DNA of 64,000 nt, taken from DATFTE01 sp963802575 (GTDB lineage Bacteria; Acidobacteriota; Terriglobia; Terriglobales; Acidobacteriaceae). The stretch spans positions 1 through 64,000 of the forward strand of contig CAWDJF010000007.1 in assembly GCA_963802575.1 (NCBI GenBank). The letters are read 5' to 3'. Positions 34,468 through 44,269 of this stretch are shown one piece after another. Each line of letters starts with the position of its first letter. Within the stretch, counting starts at the first letter, position 1. A program made the translations under genes and the position numbers. Below the pieces are notes generated by a model. The model had not been told where the DNA came from, made no database searches, and saw only the letters and a list, made by a program, of their open reading frames with translations.

Positions 34468-36100
34468 ACTGGGGCGGCGGTGGGTAATCCGGAAGCTTCT
34501 CTTTGTTCTGGTTTGCCCGTTTCACTTCCAGTTCGTCAAACAGGATCGCCGGGTTGACGATGCTGTGAGGTACGTTCAACACGAAGTTCGCGACCTCCAT
34601 TTCATTCCCAGTGGCGACGAGATCGTTGCGGAGTGTCCGAGTATCAAGATCGCCAAAAATACTGCCGCGAACTAATTCCTCGTGCCCGTCCTTGACCCAC
34701 ACCTTGTAGAGCAGGCGGGGAGTTTTCTGCGGACCCAGCGTCTCCACGTAATAGCCATATGGCAATTCGCGCTGCTGGCATAGCTCGATCAGTTTTTTCT
34801 TCAATTGGTCGCGCGAAACCCCTTCGGACGAACGAATGATCAGGTTTCCCAGGCTCGGTCCAGGATAGTTACTGGGCGGCTTGGCCCTGCCATGACCGTT
34901 GGAGGTGGGAAAGCCTCGGATGGGCTCGCGGCCCAAGAGGTAGTTCACGAGTTTTCCGTTGTCGACCAGCGAGACGGTGGAGGCTTTCACTCCCTCGTCG
35001 TCAAATTCGTAGTGCCCGAATAGAACCTTGCCGTCGATCGAGGACTGAGTTGGATCGTCGATGACGGAAACAAAATCAGGGAGAACGCGGCTCTGATAAC
35101 TTGTGGCCCACGCACCCTTGGTACGGGCGGGCTGTCCAAGAGGAGGCTTCAGGCCAAGAACGTTTTCCCCCACCAGATCTATGAAGACTGAAGACGCGGC
35201 ATCAGCCGAGAACAGCACCGGACCGCGGTACTCCTCGTCAGCCAGCGGAGCCTCACGCAACTGCTTGAGCGTACCCAGCAGCTTCGTGCCCTCTGCCATC
35301 ATTTTCGTTGGGGAGGGCAAATCTTTGAGTTCGGCGGCGACTTCGCTGTGGGAGCGATCAAGGCGCATGCCATCATCCGCTTGCGTGCTTCCCGAAATAT
35401 AGACCTCGTAGAAGGTTCGGCCACCCCGCAAAACGGTGCCTTCCGAGTTAAGAAAATAACGGTTGATGGCTTGAAATCTGAGCGAGGAATCGAAGCTCTC
35501 AACTTTTGGATCGCTCTTGTAGATTCCAGAAACGTCTTGAAGCATCTTGAGCCAGGGCGCTGGATCGAAGTCGAGTTTCACGAGCGGATCAAGATGCTGA
35601 ACGGCATCTGCGCGGGAGAAGTCGTCCACCGGTTGGTCAATCGTCAGTTGCTTGAGCTGGGCCTGCTTCGCGGTTAGGGCCTCATTCGCCGATTTGTAAG
35701 CTTTATCGGTGGCCATCCAGAGTTGATGGCGAAGGGCCAGCAGGTCTTCGTCGAGGGGCATCAGTTCCACGTCGCCCTCACCCTCTCCAAAGAAGCTGTC
35801 CTGCTTGTAGTCGCCGACTCGAACCACGACGCGTAGAAATCGAAAACGCGCGCGCAGTGATGTTCGCAACGCGCCATATGCCGCTTCTGCGGCAAACTCG
35901 TCGGAATCGACTACCCGGTAATCGATGTAGTAGGGCGCACTCATCCCCTCCATTTTGAGTTGCGTTTTGGAGCGTTGCATTTCCGCCTGCATCGCCTGCA
36001 ACACTAAATCGTCGTCAGTTGTCGATTTGCTCGATTGTCCAAAAGCCAAGCCGGAAAGCAGGAGTAACAATGCGCACCACTTCAAAGGCGACCGCGTCAT
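34445..36100 (-). CDS. Exported TldE/PmbA-like protein lacking the zinc motif
   Basis: 551 residues with signal peptide (LKWCALLLLLSGLAFGQ). It follows the fold of its neighbour: DGMRLDRSHSEV, LADEEYRGPVLFSADAAS, FVSVIDDPTQSS, GHYEFDDEGVKASTVSLVDN and TSNGHGRAKPPSN, all typical of TldD/PmbA proteins. At the position of HEXXXH it has FIDLVGENVLGLK, so it cannot bind the catalytic zinc. In the TldD/TldE heterodimer one subunit is likewise metal-free. The start overlaps the upstream tldD-like stop by 4 bases, so the two are translationally coupled and probably form a complex. Confidence 0.85.
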   Translation of the reverse strand: MTRSPLKWCALLLLLSGLAFGQSSKSTTDDDLVLQAMQAEMQRSKTQLKMEGMSAPYYIDYRVVDSDEFAAEAAYGALRTSLRARFRFLRVVVRVGDYKQDSFFGEGEGDVELMPLDEDLLALRHQLWMATDKAYKSANEALTAKQAQLKQLTIDQPVDDFSRADAVQHLDPLVKLDFDPAPWLKMLQDVSGIYKSDPKVESFDSSLRFQAINRYFLNSEGTVLRGGRTFYEVYISGSTQADDGMRLDRSHSEVAAELKDLPSPTKMMAEGTKLLGTLKQLREAPLADEEYRGPVLFSADAASSVFIDLVGENVLGLKPPLGQPARTKGAWATSYQSRVLPDFVSVIDDPTQSSIDGKVLFGHYEFDDEGVKASTVSLVDNGKLVNYLLGREPIRGFPTSNGHGRAKPPSNYPGPSLGNLIIRSSEGVSRDQLKKKLIELCQQRELPYGYYVETLGPQKTPRLLYKVWVKDGHEELVRGSIFGDLDTRTLRNDLVATGNEMEVANFVLNVPHSIVNPAILFDELEVKRANQNKEKLPDYPPPPQSTQASGK

Positions 36101-37866
36101 TTCTGCGCTCCAGTTTTCACGGTTTGCATTGCTGGCGTACTTTCGAAACCCGGAGGAGGAAGAATTGGAGGTCGCGCCAGAGAGTGCGCCCGTTTCTGGA
36201 CTTCGATCTCCGAGAACAACATGGCGGGAGCAACCGCGGAAACCGGCACGCTTCCCGACTCAGCTCCGCAGACTCCGTTGAACACTGCCACTCTATCTCC
36301 CGTCATCATGATTCGACTCAGCGCGCCCAAGGGAGTGCCGACGATGTCTACTCCTCGTACGAGTTCGTCCGGACGCCCATCGGGATAGACTTTCCACACC
36401 AGAACCGGCAGCACCTCAAATGACTGCGGCATCCTGCGTTCGGTAAGCGTGAAACCTCCCTGAATATCCTCGAAGTAAAGTCCGTAGGGCTTGTTTTGTT
36501 TCTTCACTTCGTCGATGAGTTTTTGACGCAGATCAGAGTCTTTTACGTTCTGGGTAGAGCTCACGATCAAGTTGCCCTGTCGTCCGGTAGGCATCATTCC
36601 GGACTGCGCCCGCCCGTGTCCGTTGGATCGGGTGAAGTCCTTGATGGGCATGCGCGACATCAGAAAGCTCTTGAGAATGCCGTCTTTGATCAATACGGTC
36701 CGCTCTGCAGGCATTCCCTCGTCATCATATTGATACCAACCAGCCAGTTCGGTGCCATTCAGAGTCGCCAGAGTGGGGTCGTCTACAACGCTGAGAAATG
36801 GAGGCAAAACCTGTTGGTTCACTTTCTTGGTAAAAGTCTGGCCTTCCTTTTCGCCGCGTTGGCGGTGACCCTCCAAGCGATGGCCAAGGACTTCGTGAAA
36901 GTAGACCGCAGCTGCGCGTCCTGACAGCAACGCGGGACCGTCATAGGGTTCGGCCAGCGGCGCGGACCGCAACGCCTTCAGATCGGCGGCCATTTTTTCA
37001 ACCCGCAGCGCGATGTCGGAATCCGATGGCAGGTGATTGAGCGCCTCGGCCTGAAACGTTTCGACGCGGATCAAGTCCATTCCGTCATCGGCACGGGTCG
37101 AGCCTTCAATGAAAAGCCGCACTTCCGTACTGGGAGTCACGACAACGCTGCCCTCGCTGGAAACAAAATAGCGCAGGGACTTCTGCGCGGTCGCGACCGC
37201 CGTCGATGAATAAATCTCGGGATACTTGCGGAGATACGCAGAGTAACGGCGCACCAGACCTTCCAGTGCTGCCTGTTCGGGCGTATTTTCGGCGCGAGTG
37301 GCCTCGTCATGAGACTGGGGAGTTTCTTGTGAAAAATCGGCAGATGTATCTTCTTCCTGGGCGTTCACCTGCGTCTTGGTCTTGACGTTCAAATAGGCTC
37401 GTGAGGCTTTGCGGTATTCCTCGTAGGTAAGGCGCCAAAACTCTCGCGCTGTGGCGTCGGAATCATTCTCGAGAGGCAGCGTTCCTGAATTGATGGCAGA
37501 TGTACGATTCTCGCCGTGCGTATTGTCGAGGGCGGGGCTGCCGACACGGACGATCACACTGGCGGAACGCTTGCGAAGGTGGGTGGAAGTGAATAGAGAG
37601 CCCTGACTTCCCACCGCAAGCGTAAGGCTCTCGTCGTAGACGGAATAACTCAGGAAATAGGGAGCGGGATCGAGTTTGCCAAGGTTCTGTTGAGCGCGGT
37701 GCAATTCCTGTTGCATGGTCGCGAGCAATGGATCGCCCTTTCCCGAGACAGGCTCTCGCGCGGAGCCGCTGATGTCCAGGGCCGCCAGCATAAGAAGGCA
37801 GATCGCGGCGCGCGTACAAGGGCGCCGTGTCAAAGCAGGGTGCACAATCACCTCGACTCCTGACAC
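36097..37866 (-). CDS. Exported TldD-like zinc metallopeptidase
   Basis: 589 residues. N-terminal hydrophobic export signal (RAAICLLMLAALDISGSA). TldD/PmbA signatures: DGMDLIRVETFQAEAL, PYDGPALLSGRAAAVYFHEV with HEVLGHRLEGH (HEXXXH zinc site), FLSVVDDPTLATLNG, GWYQYDDEGMPAERTVLIKD and SNGHGRAQSG. TldD-TldE complexes are proteases known from E. coli for microcin B17 and CcdA processing, in the cytoplasm; both proteins here carry export signals, so the substrate must be extracytoplasmic. First gene of a two-gene operon. Confidence 0.88.
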   Translation of the reverse strand: MSGVEVIVHPALTRRPCTRAAICLLMLAALDISGSAREPVSGKGDPLLATMQQELHRAQQNLGKLDPAPYFLSYSVYDESLTLAVGSQGSLFTSTHLRKRSASVIVRVGSPALDNTHGENRTSAINSGTLPLENDSDATAREFWRLTYEEYRKASRAYLNVKTKTQVNAQEEDTSADFSQETPQSHDEATRAENTPEQAALEGLVRRYSAYLRKYPEIYSSTAVATAQKSLRYFVSSEGSVVVTPSTEVRLFIEGSTRADDGMDLIRVETFQAEALNHLPSDSDIALRVEKMAADLKALRSAPLAEPYDGPALLSGRAAAVYFHEVLGHRLEGHRQRGEKEGQTFTKKVNQQVLPPFLSVVDDPTLATLNGTELAGWYQYDDEGMPAERTVLIKDGILKSFLMSRMPIKDFTRSNGHGRAQSGMMPTGRQGNLIVSSTQNVKDSDLRQKLIDEVKKQNKPYGLYFEDIQGGFTLTERRMPQSFEVLPVLVWKVYPDGRPDELVRGVDIVGTPLGALSRIMMTGDRVAVFNGVCGAESGSVPVSAVAPAMLFSEIEVQKRAHSLARPPILPPPGFESTPAMQTVKTGAQK

Positions 37867-37967
37867 TTAAGGTCCGCGAAAGCGAACATTTTGATGTGTA
37901 GGATGAAAAGATGTTATCACCCAGCGCAAGCCTGGCTTTACTTGCCATTCAATCCGACATACAGTAA

Positions 37968-39986
37968 GTGGCACGGATCGTGCCTGGGGAATGCGTGGGA
38001 GCTTCGCGAAAAAAGAGTCCGTCGACCTCACAACGTGCCTTCAAGGGGATGGCTGGGACTCTTGTCTCCGAAGAGTTTCTGGCGGCAATTCCCGATGCCA
38101 TCGTCGCCGTCGATAAAGACGGCACCATCGTCCAGATCAATCCCCAGACCGAAGAGCTTTTTCAATACTCGCGAAAAGAACTGCTGGGCCAGAAAATTGA
38201 AGTGCTGGTGCCGGAGCGCTATCGTCCCGACCATCACCAGTATAGGGATCAGTTCGCGACGGAACCCAAGAACCGACGAATGGGGGCAGGGCTCGACCTT
38301 TACGGTCGACGCCGTGACGGGACGGAATTCCCAGTGGAGATCAGCTTAAGCCCGGTCTCGACTAGACAAGGAATTCTCGTGCTCAGCGCCATCCGCGATA
38401 TCTCCGACCGCAAACGCGTTGAGGAAGATCTGCGGCGCGCCCACGCAGAACTCAATCGCCGGACTACCCAAGAACTCGGAGAATACCGCGGGCGTCTGGC
38501 TTCGATCGTTGACTCGTCGGAAGACCCCATCATCGCCAAGGATCTCGATGGCACCATTCTTACGTGGAATTTCGGCGCCGAAAAACTATACGGGTACACG
38601 GCCGAAGAAGCGATCGGGAAATCGATCAGCATGCTGGCGCCAAAAGATCGTCCTGACGAGATCCCCCGCATTCTGGAACGTCTGCGCCGGGGCGGGAGTA
38701 TCGAGCATTATGAATCAGTCCGGGTGACCAAAAGCGGACGGCAGGTCGATGTTTCCATTCGCATTTCTCCGATTCGCGATGCAGCGGGAAATCCGGTGGG
38801 CGCTTCGGCGATTTCGCGCGACATCACCGCGCAGAAGCAGGCAGAAGAGCACATCCGACAAGCGCAGAAGATGGATGCGATCGGGCGTTTGGCAGGCGGA
38901 CTAGCTCACGACTTCAACAATATTCTCGGCATTATTACGGCCTGCACCGAACTGCTGCGCTCCCATATCGACGGCGCTGCGGAGTCTGGAGAGTACGTCG
39001 CCAACATCCGCAAGGCGGTCGACCGGGGCTCTGCCCTGACCCGCCAACTATTGGCGTTCAGCAAGAAACAGAAAGTGCAGTTGCAGATCCTCGATCTGAA
39101 CCAACGCTTGAAGGAGACCGTGCGCCTGCTGCGCCCGTTGATGGGGGACGACGTTGAGATCGCGGTTTTACCGCGCTCTACCTCCGCCATTGTGGAAGCA
39201 GATCTCGGACAACTCGATCAGATACTCATCAACCTCGCGGTGAACGCCCGGGATGCGATGCCGCGCGGCGGCAGATTTATTCTGGAAACCTCCAATGTGC
39301 GATTGGACGAGGTGTACGCCGCGCAGCACGGCTCCATAAAACCGGGGAGTTACGTGATGCTGGCGGTCAGCGACACAGGAACCGGAATGGATGCGGCGAC
39401 GGCGTCCCGCATCTTTGAGCCTTTCTTTACCACCAAGGAGGTGGGGAAAGGAACAGGGCTCGGCTTGGCGACGGTCTACGGGATCGTGCAGCACAGCGGC
39501 GGCCACATTCAGGTGTACAGCGAAGTCGGGCGCGGCACCACTTTCAAGATTTATCTCCCCAACGCTGAACAGAAGCTGGGAATCACCTCGCAGGACGAGG
39601 CTGAAACGGTTGCGCCGGCGCGCGCCAAAACCACGATCTTACTGGTTGAAGATGACGACATCATGCGAAAGATGACCCGAAAGCTGCTGGAGGAGCACGG
39701 ATACGATGTGGTGGAGGCGGTCGACGGAAACGCAGCGATGGAGTGCGTCGAAGCGCATGAAAACGGAATCGACTTATTGCTCACGGACGTGGTCATGAGG
39801 GGCTTGAGCGGCCCGGCGTTGGCGGCGCGATTGGGCGAGTCGCATCCTTCGCTCAAGGTCGTGTTCATGTCGGGGTATACGGGCGAGCTTATCGGGGATC
39901 AAAACCTGGGCCAAGGAGTTGCTTTGCTGGAAAAGCCATTCACGCGGGCCACACTTCTGAATACGTTGGACGCAGCTCTGGGATAA
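37968..39986 (+). CDS. Hybrid sensor histidine kinase: PAS-PAS-HisKA-HATPase-receiver
   Basis: 672 residues from GTG at 37968; ATG at 38049 is an alternative. PAS1 (about 35-150, IPDAIVAVDKDGTIVQINPQ), PAS2 (about 175-290, IVDSSEDPIIAKDLDGTILT), HisKA with GGLAHDFNNILGII phosphorylation site (about 315), HATPase_c with NLAVNARDAMPRGG (N box) and GTGLGLATVYGIV, and a receiver domain (about 550-670) with phospho-acceptor Asp in LLTDVVMRGL. No TM helix, so it is cytoplasmic. The receiver at the end suggests a phosphorelay or feedback; possible partner is the response regulator at 41 kb. Confidence 0.93.
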   Translation: MARIVPGECVGASRKKSPSTSQRAFKGMAGTLVSEEFLAAIPDAIVAVDKDGTIVQINPQTEELFQYSRKELLGQKIEVLVPERYRPDHHQYRDQFATEPKNRRMGAGLDLYGRRRDGTEFPVEISLSPVSTRQGILVLSAIRDISDRKRVEEDLRRAHAELNRRTTQELGEYRGRLASIVDSSEDPIIAKDLDGTILTWNFGAEKLYGYTAEEAIGKSISMLAPKDRPDEIPRILERLRRGGSIEHYESVRVTKSGRQVDVSIRISPIRDAAGNPVGASAISRDITAQKQAEEHIRQAQKMDAIGRLAGGLAHDFNNILGIITACTELLRSHIDGAAESGEYVANIRKAVDRGSALTRQLLAFSKKQKVQLQILDLNQRLKETVRLLRPLMGDDVEIAVLPRSTSAIVEADLGQLDQILINLAVNARDAMPRGGRFILETSNVRLDEVYAAQHGSIKPGSYVMLAVSDTGTGMDAATASRIFEPFFTTKEVGKGTGLGLATVYGIVQHSGGHIQVYSEVGRGTTFKIYLPNAEQKLGITSQDEAETVAPARAKTTILLVEDDDIMRKMTRKLLEEHGYDVVEAVDGNAAMECVEAHENGIDLLLTDVVMRGLSGPALAARLGESHPSLKVVFMSGYTGELIGDQNLGQGVALLEKPFTRATLLNTLDAALG

Positions 39987-40221
39987 ACCGAAGTACCCTC
40001 CCTACAACGTTACTGCCGCTCCCGTGGTGATTGAGATCACACAGGGCTGTGTTAAATGACGCTTTTCCGGGTCGGGGAAAACGGCCGTTGGCTGGACTCC
40101 ATTTCGATTGCAATTCTCTCCAGCGCTTGTTTTGTTCGACTTACACAGACAATCGACTCTCGCGGCCGGGCGGATGAGATTGGTGCGCCAGTTGCCTTTT
40201 GCTTAGGCGAGGAGAATCAAA

Positions 40222-40920
40222 ATGGCAACGCCAACTACCAAGCTCGAGAACCTCAGCGCCGCGGAAAAGACCTTTCAGGGATTGTCTCCAGCCCTTTTGC
40301 GCGAACTGGAAATGGTCACCATGACCAACAGCTACCCAACCGGCGCCATCCTGTTCGGCGAAGGCCAGCAGGCACGGGGTATTTATGCGGTCGTTCGGGG
40401 CAAGGTTAAGTTGTCGGTGTGCGCCAGTGATGGTAGGACTTTGATTCTCCATGTTGCCGGCGGGAACGAGGCGCTTGGCGTAGCTTCAACCATTTCTCAC
40501 CGCGAATACGAAGCCACGGCGGAAACCCTGGAGCCTTGCGATGTCAGTTTCATTCGCCAAAGCGACCTGTTACGACTGATGCGGGCCCACGGCGAATTGG
40601 CGCTCTGGGTGACGCAGCAACTTAGCGTTAATTACAACTCCACCTGCCGCGAGATTCGTAATCTGATGCTTTCGGAATCGGCCAGCGAGAAACTGGCGCG
40701 CTTACTGGTGGGATGGCTCGATCAGAGCACGGAATCAAGGCCGAGTTGCCAGATGAAACTGGCCATGACGCACGAGGAAATCGGGCAGATGATTGGAACG
40801 TCCCGCGAAACGGTGACGCGACTGTTTGCCGGATTCAAGAAACAGCATCTGATCCAGCTCAAGGGCTCAACTCTGTTTGTCCCGAACCGCACCGCGCTGG
40901 AATCGCTGATTACGGCTTAG
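40222..40920 (+). CDS. CRP/FNR-family transcriptional regulator
   Basis: 232 residues with AGGAG before the ATG. Cyclic-nucleotide-binding-like beta-roll (PTGAILFGEGQQARGIYAVV, GKVKLSVCASDGRTLIL), a dimerisation helix, and a Crp-type HTH (MTHEEIGQMIGTSRETVTRLFAGFKKQHLI). The FNR-type N-terminal Cys cluster is absent, so no [4Fe-4S] oxygen sensing; the cNMP phosphate-binding R-S pair is not obvious either. The effector is unknown. Convergent with the response regulator gene, 2 bases apart. Confidence 0.92.
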   Translation: MATPTTKLENLSAAEKTFQGLSPALLRELEMVTMTNSYPTGAILFGEGQQARGIYAVVRGKVKLSVCASDGRTLILHVAGGNEALGVASTISHREYEATAETLEPCDVSFIRQSDLLRLMRAHGELALWVTQQLSVNYNSTCREIRNLMLSESASEKLARLLVGWLDQSTESRPSCQMKLAMTHEEIGQMIGTSRETVTRLFAGFKKQHLIQLKGSTLFVPNRTALESLITA

Positions 40921-40922
40921 CC

Positions 40923-41381
40923 TCACTTCCAGACGCGATGAACCAGGAGAACGGCTCCGACGACGGCGGCCAACGCTTCCCCAAGCCGAACGTAGCCGGA
41001 CCAGGTTGAGGGTGGGGCACTGATAGCAAGAAGTCTCTCAATCTCGTCCAGTATCTGCTGAATAGGCGCACCTTTGGCAAGGGCCGCATCCACAAAATGA
41101 GGGGCTTCTTCCACCACGGGCCGCGATCCGGAAACCATGATTACGGGCAGGGCTGGATTCGAGTGTTTAAGCTCGACAGCCAGCTCTGGCCCGCTCATCT
41201 CGGGCATGTCGTAGTCGGTGATGACCGCGTCGATGTGATAGCCGCGGGTGCGAAAGATCTTAAGAGCCTGACGACCACTCCCAGCCAACACCACTTCGTA
41301 ACCGTGAGTCACGAACAATGTCTCGTAGAACTCACGGATGCCGGGGTCGTCGTCCACACAAAGCAATCTAGGACGTTTCAT
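40923..41381 (-). CDS. Single-domain response regulator with hydrophobic C-terminal tail
   Basis: 152 residues. Receiver domain 1-122: acidic pocket LLCVDDDPGIREF, phospho-acceptor Asp in AVITDYDMPEMSG, Ser in IMVSGSRP and Lys in DAALAKGAPIQQIL. Instead of a DNA-binding domain it ends with LGEALAAVVGAVLLVHRVWK, a single hydrophobic helix that could anchor the protein to the membrane. Likely a phosphorelay intermediate or a regulator of membrane proteins. The preceding kinase in this region is a plausible partner. Confidence 0.85.
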   Translation of the reverse strand: MKRPRLLCVDDDPGIREFYETLFVTHGYEVVLAGSGRQALKIFRTRGYHIDAVITDYDMPEMSGPELAVELKHSNPALPVIMVSGSRPVVEEAPHFVDAALAKGAPIQQILDEIERLLAISAPPSTWSGYVRLGEALAAVVGAVLLVHRVWK

Positions 41382-41567
41382 GGGGGAAGAGTCCTGTTAC
41401 CTTTTTGGACGAAATTAAATGTTTCCCGCGACAGCGAGAAATTCATTCGGTAACTGCACGTTCATTACCGAACAGCCTTTGATGCAAATAGTGAGCTTAG
41501 CGGCACGTCTGAAATTCGGACGGGTAGCTTCTGCACCTCTCTACGCAATTGTTTCCGTGACCGTTGG

Positions 41568-43028
41568 TCATTGCGGCCACACCCCCGCCTCTTTTAATTC
41601 CTCTTCAAGTCCAGCGGTTTTAATGATTTCGCCCACCGCCGCGTGATCTATGTGGGGGGCGATGGGGTTTGGGTTCTGCACCACGGCATAGGCCGTAACC
41701 GCCACGATCGCAACATCGGTCTTAAAGTTCACCGGGTCGACCTTGTCGTAGGTATCGGCAGGCTTGTGGTGGACCAGGAAATAGGGAGTTTCGTCGACTT
41801 CCTGATCGAGGGCCGGAATGCCGTGCAGCATAAACGGGCCGTGGTCGGTGTCGTAGGTGGTCTCAAGCGATAGATCGCCGGCGGCCAGGTCTTTCAGCAA
41901 ACCCTCGCTGATGGGTCGCATGGCCTCCAGGAGGTCCTTCCGGCCTTCGACCTTCCAACCTTTGGGATGTCCGGCGCCATTGTCAGTATTGATGACAGCG
42001 ATGCACTTATCCAGCTCGTTCAAGTGAGCCTGGGTGTACATGTAAGAGCCAATGATTCCCTCCTCTTCTCCACCCCAAAGAGCGAAACGCACGGAGCGGC
42101 GGGGAGCGTGGCCCATACTGGCGAATACCCGTGCCACTTCCAGCACCGACACGGTTCCCGTGCCGTTGTCTTGGGCGCCGGTTCCGAAGTCCCAGGAATC
42201 GAGGTGGGCGCCGATGATGATCCACTCATCGGGATGCTCGCTGCCCTTGATTTCAGCAATCACGTTATGAACGGTGGTCGGCCCCGTGACCTGATTCTGC
42301 ACGTCGAGCTTCAAATGGACAGCGCCTTTGGGTGCCGCCATGGTGCGGCGAATCAAATCGGAGTCTTCCATTCCCAGATCAACCATGGGTAAGCGCGATA
42401 CCGTGGCGTGCCATCCCGGAGAGTGAGCGTTGAGAATGTTGTTGGTCTCGCGCCCAGGCAAGATCACCGCTAAGGCTTTTTCGTCGGCCAGGAGCGGGTA
42501 CGCCGCCTGCAACAATTGGTACGCCTTCATGCGATCTTTTTTGTAGAGCTTGCTGGCGTCGACCATCACGATATGGTTTTTTATCTGGGCGGCGGAGTTC
42601 TTAATGTTGGTCTCCGAGAAATCATTGAGCACAACCAGATCCGATTCGACTCCGCCGGTCGGGGTCGAGGGAGCCCATCCCAGGGATTCGACATGCAAGG
42701 GACGGCGCAGCGGCGCCAGCATTTCCGCGCGCGCGTATCCACGCTGCCAGCCGTTGGGGATGGTGAACGGCTCGAGGCGAACATCTTTGATGCCGTAGCT
42801 GCGAAATTTCGCCGCAGCCCATTCCGCCGAATGCTCATAGGCGGGAGAGCCGGTAAGGCGTCCGCCGAAACCGTCGGTCAGTTCGCGCAGGGTGCCCATC
42901 GCCGGGCCGGTCAGAACCGAACTGGCGAGGTTATCTGTCGCTTGCTGGAGATCGTCGGGCGGGGCGGCTACACAGGCAAGGGTTAAGAGCAGAACCACGA
43001 GGGGCAAACCAACTCGTCGGAAGAGCAT
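41568..43028 (-). CDS. Secreted M28-family zinc aminopeptidase/carboxypeptidase
   Basis: 486 residues with a signal peptide (VGLPLVVLLLTLACVAA). A PA-like inserted region is followed by the di-zinc peptidase core: IIIGAHLDSWDFGTGAQDNG (His and bridging Asp ligands), FALWGGEEEGIIGSYMY (catalytic and ligand Glu), AVINTDNGAGH (Asp ligand) and the last His near TDHGPFML. All metal ligands are present. It would release amino acids from peptide ends in the periplasm or outside. Monocistronic. Confidence 0.92.
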   Translation of the reverse strand: MLFRRVGLPLVVLLLTLACVAAPPDDLQQATDNLASSVLTGPAMGTLRELTDGFGGRLTGSPAYEHSAEWAAAKFRSYGIKDVRLEPFTIPNGWQRGYARAEMLAPLRRPLHVESLGWAPSTPTGGVESDLVVLNDFSETNIKNSAAQIKNHIVMVDASKLYKKDRMKAYQLLQAAYPLLADEKALAVILPGRETNNILNAHSPGWHATVSRLPMVDLGMEDSDLIRRTMAAPKGAVHLKLDVQNQVTGPTTVHNVIAEIKGSEHPDEWIIIGAHLDSWDFGTGAQDNGTGTVSVLEVARVFASMGHAPRRSVRFALWGGEEEGIIGSYMYTQAHLNELDKCIAVINTDNGAGHPKGWKVEGRKDLLEAMRPISEGLLKDLAAGDLSLETTYDTDHGPFMLHGIPALDQEVDETPYFLVHHKPADTYDKVDPVNFKTDVAIVAVTAYAVVQNPNPIAPHIDHAAVGEIIKTAGLEEELKEAGVWPQ

Positions 43029-43200
43029 TCTTTGTATGATCCCCAGAAACGCAGATTGTGATGAAGAGAGCTGCGTATTGTGCTATGAATCGAGGGTCGA
43101 GTGCAAGGCCGCGCTTGGCCGGGTGGTCGAACTAGGCGCTAAAGAAGCGCACACAAAAGAGTGGTGTCTGAATTTTGGAATTGCTTGACAAGCCGAGTAA

Positions 43201-44230
43201 GTGCTTCATGGGCAGCAGATGCACGCCCTTCCAGGCCAACCCTGTTCGACCTCGTGCCCGAACTTGAACAACCCAAACACATCTCTCCACGCCTGGAATC
43301 AGGTGACGAATTTTGGAGGGGACGGAGTGACCCAGCAGTCGTTCCTATACCAGGTCTACAGCCCTGCGACTGCGCTCGTAGGCTCACATGTCGGCGCATT
43401 GACTTCGCAATTTCTTGCCAAGTGGGGATCCCACCACCGCAGGGTGGTACGCTTCGCATGATTGCCCGTACGCCAACAGCACAGATTTCTACCCCGAGTG
43501 CAACTACATCCGGATAAAGAACGACCTACAGACGAACGGCTATACCGAGGCCCAAGTGCAGGCGATTTTTTTAAAGAGTTCCGATAGCTTTCCAAAATGC
43601 GATCTGTCGGGAGTCTACTGTGCGACTGGCTTTACCATGCCAGACGCATACATGGCAGAGCAATTTCTTGGGCGCATTCTGCGTTACCTGAAATGTTGCA
43701 AGATGGATCAAAACGGTGTTTCCACAAATCAGCCCCGCTATCCCAATATTCAGCAGGTATTTCTCACCAGCCGCATCTATGGCGGATACGCCAACGGTCA
43801 GCCCATGACGACTCAGCACTGTTTGATGCCCGAGCCCTACGCATACGAGTACGGTTTTGCCGTGCAGCGAACCATCGTCGCTCAGATTGACCGGACCACA
43901 ACCGACTACGCAGGGGACGTTCGCTACCCCGAGAGTGCCCCGTGGGTGGATTGGGGTCCGTATATCTGGGCCAGCGGGGTAAACATCAGCCCTAGCACTG
44001 GGTTGAACTGGTGTGACTACATGACCAGGTTCGATTCACGTTGTAGCGGTAACCTTGGGGATGTTCGATATGGTGACCCACTGGACTTTACGGATTTTTG
44101 GGGTGACCACACACATCCGACGGCAACAGGAACACAGAAGGTCGCCAATCAACTGGTGATCTTCATTGGGAAAGATCCCAACCACATCAAACCAGGGTCG
44201 CCATTCGTGATGCCTTGGATACAGCAATAA
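43201..44230 (+). pseudogene. SGNH-hydrolase-like secreted protein, 5' end lost and frameshifted
   Basis: From about 43201 one frame reads CPNLNNPNTSLHAWNQVTNF and GDGVTQQSFLYQVYSPATA. At about 43421 one missing base moves the match to another frame, which continues GDPTTAGWYASHDCPYANST, QVQAIFLKSSDSFPKCDLSG, FLTSRIYGGYANGQP and DFWGDHTHPTATGTQKVANQ to 44230. The D-H-T-H-P...G...V-A block is the catalytic Asp-x-x-His end of SGNH hydrolases. The N-terminal G-D-S block and signal peptide are not found upstream, so the gene has also lost its beginning. Substrate unknown. Confidence 0.6.
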
Positions 44231-44269
44231 GACCGTGTCACCCATTCACGGCAGGTGAACGAATATCGC

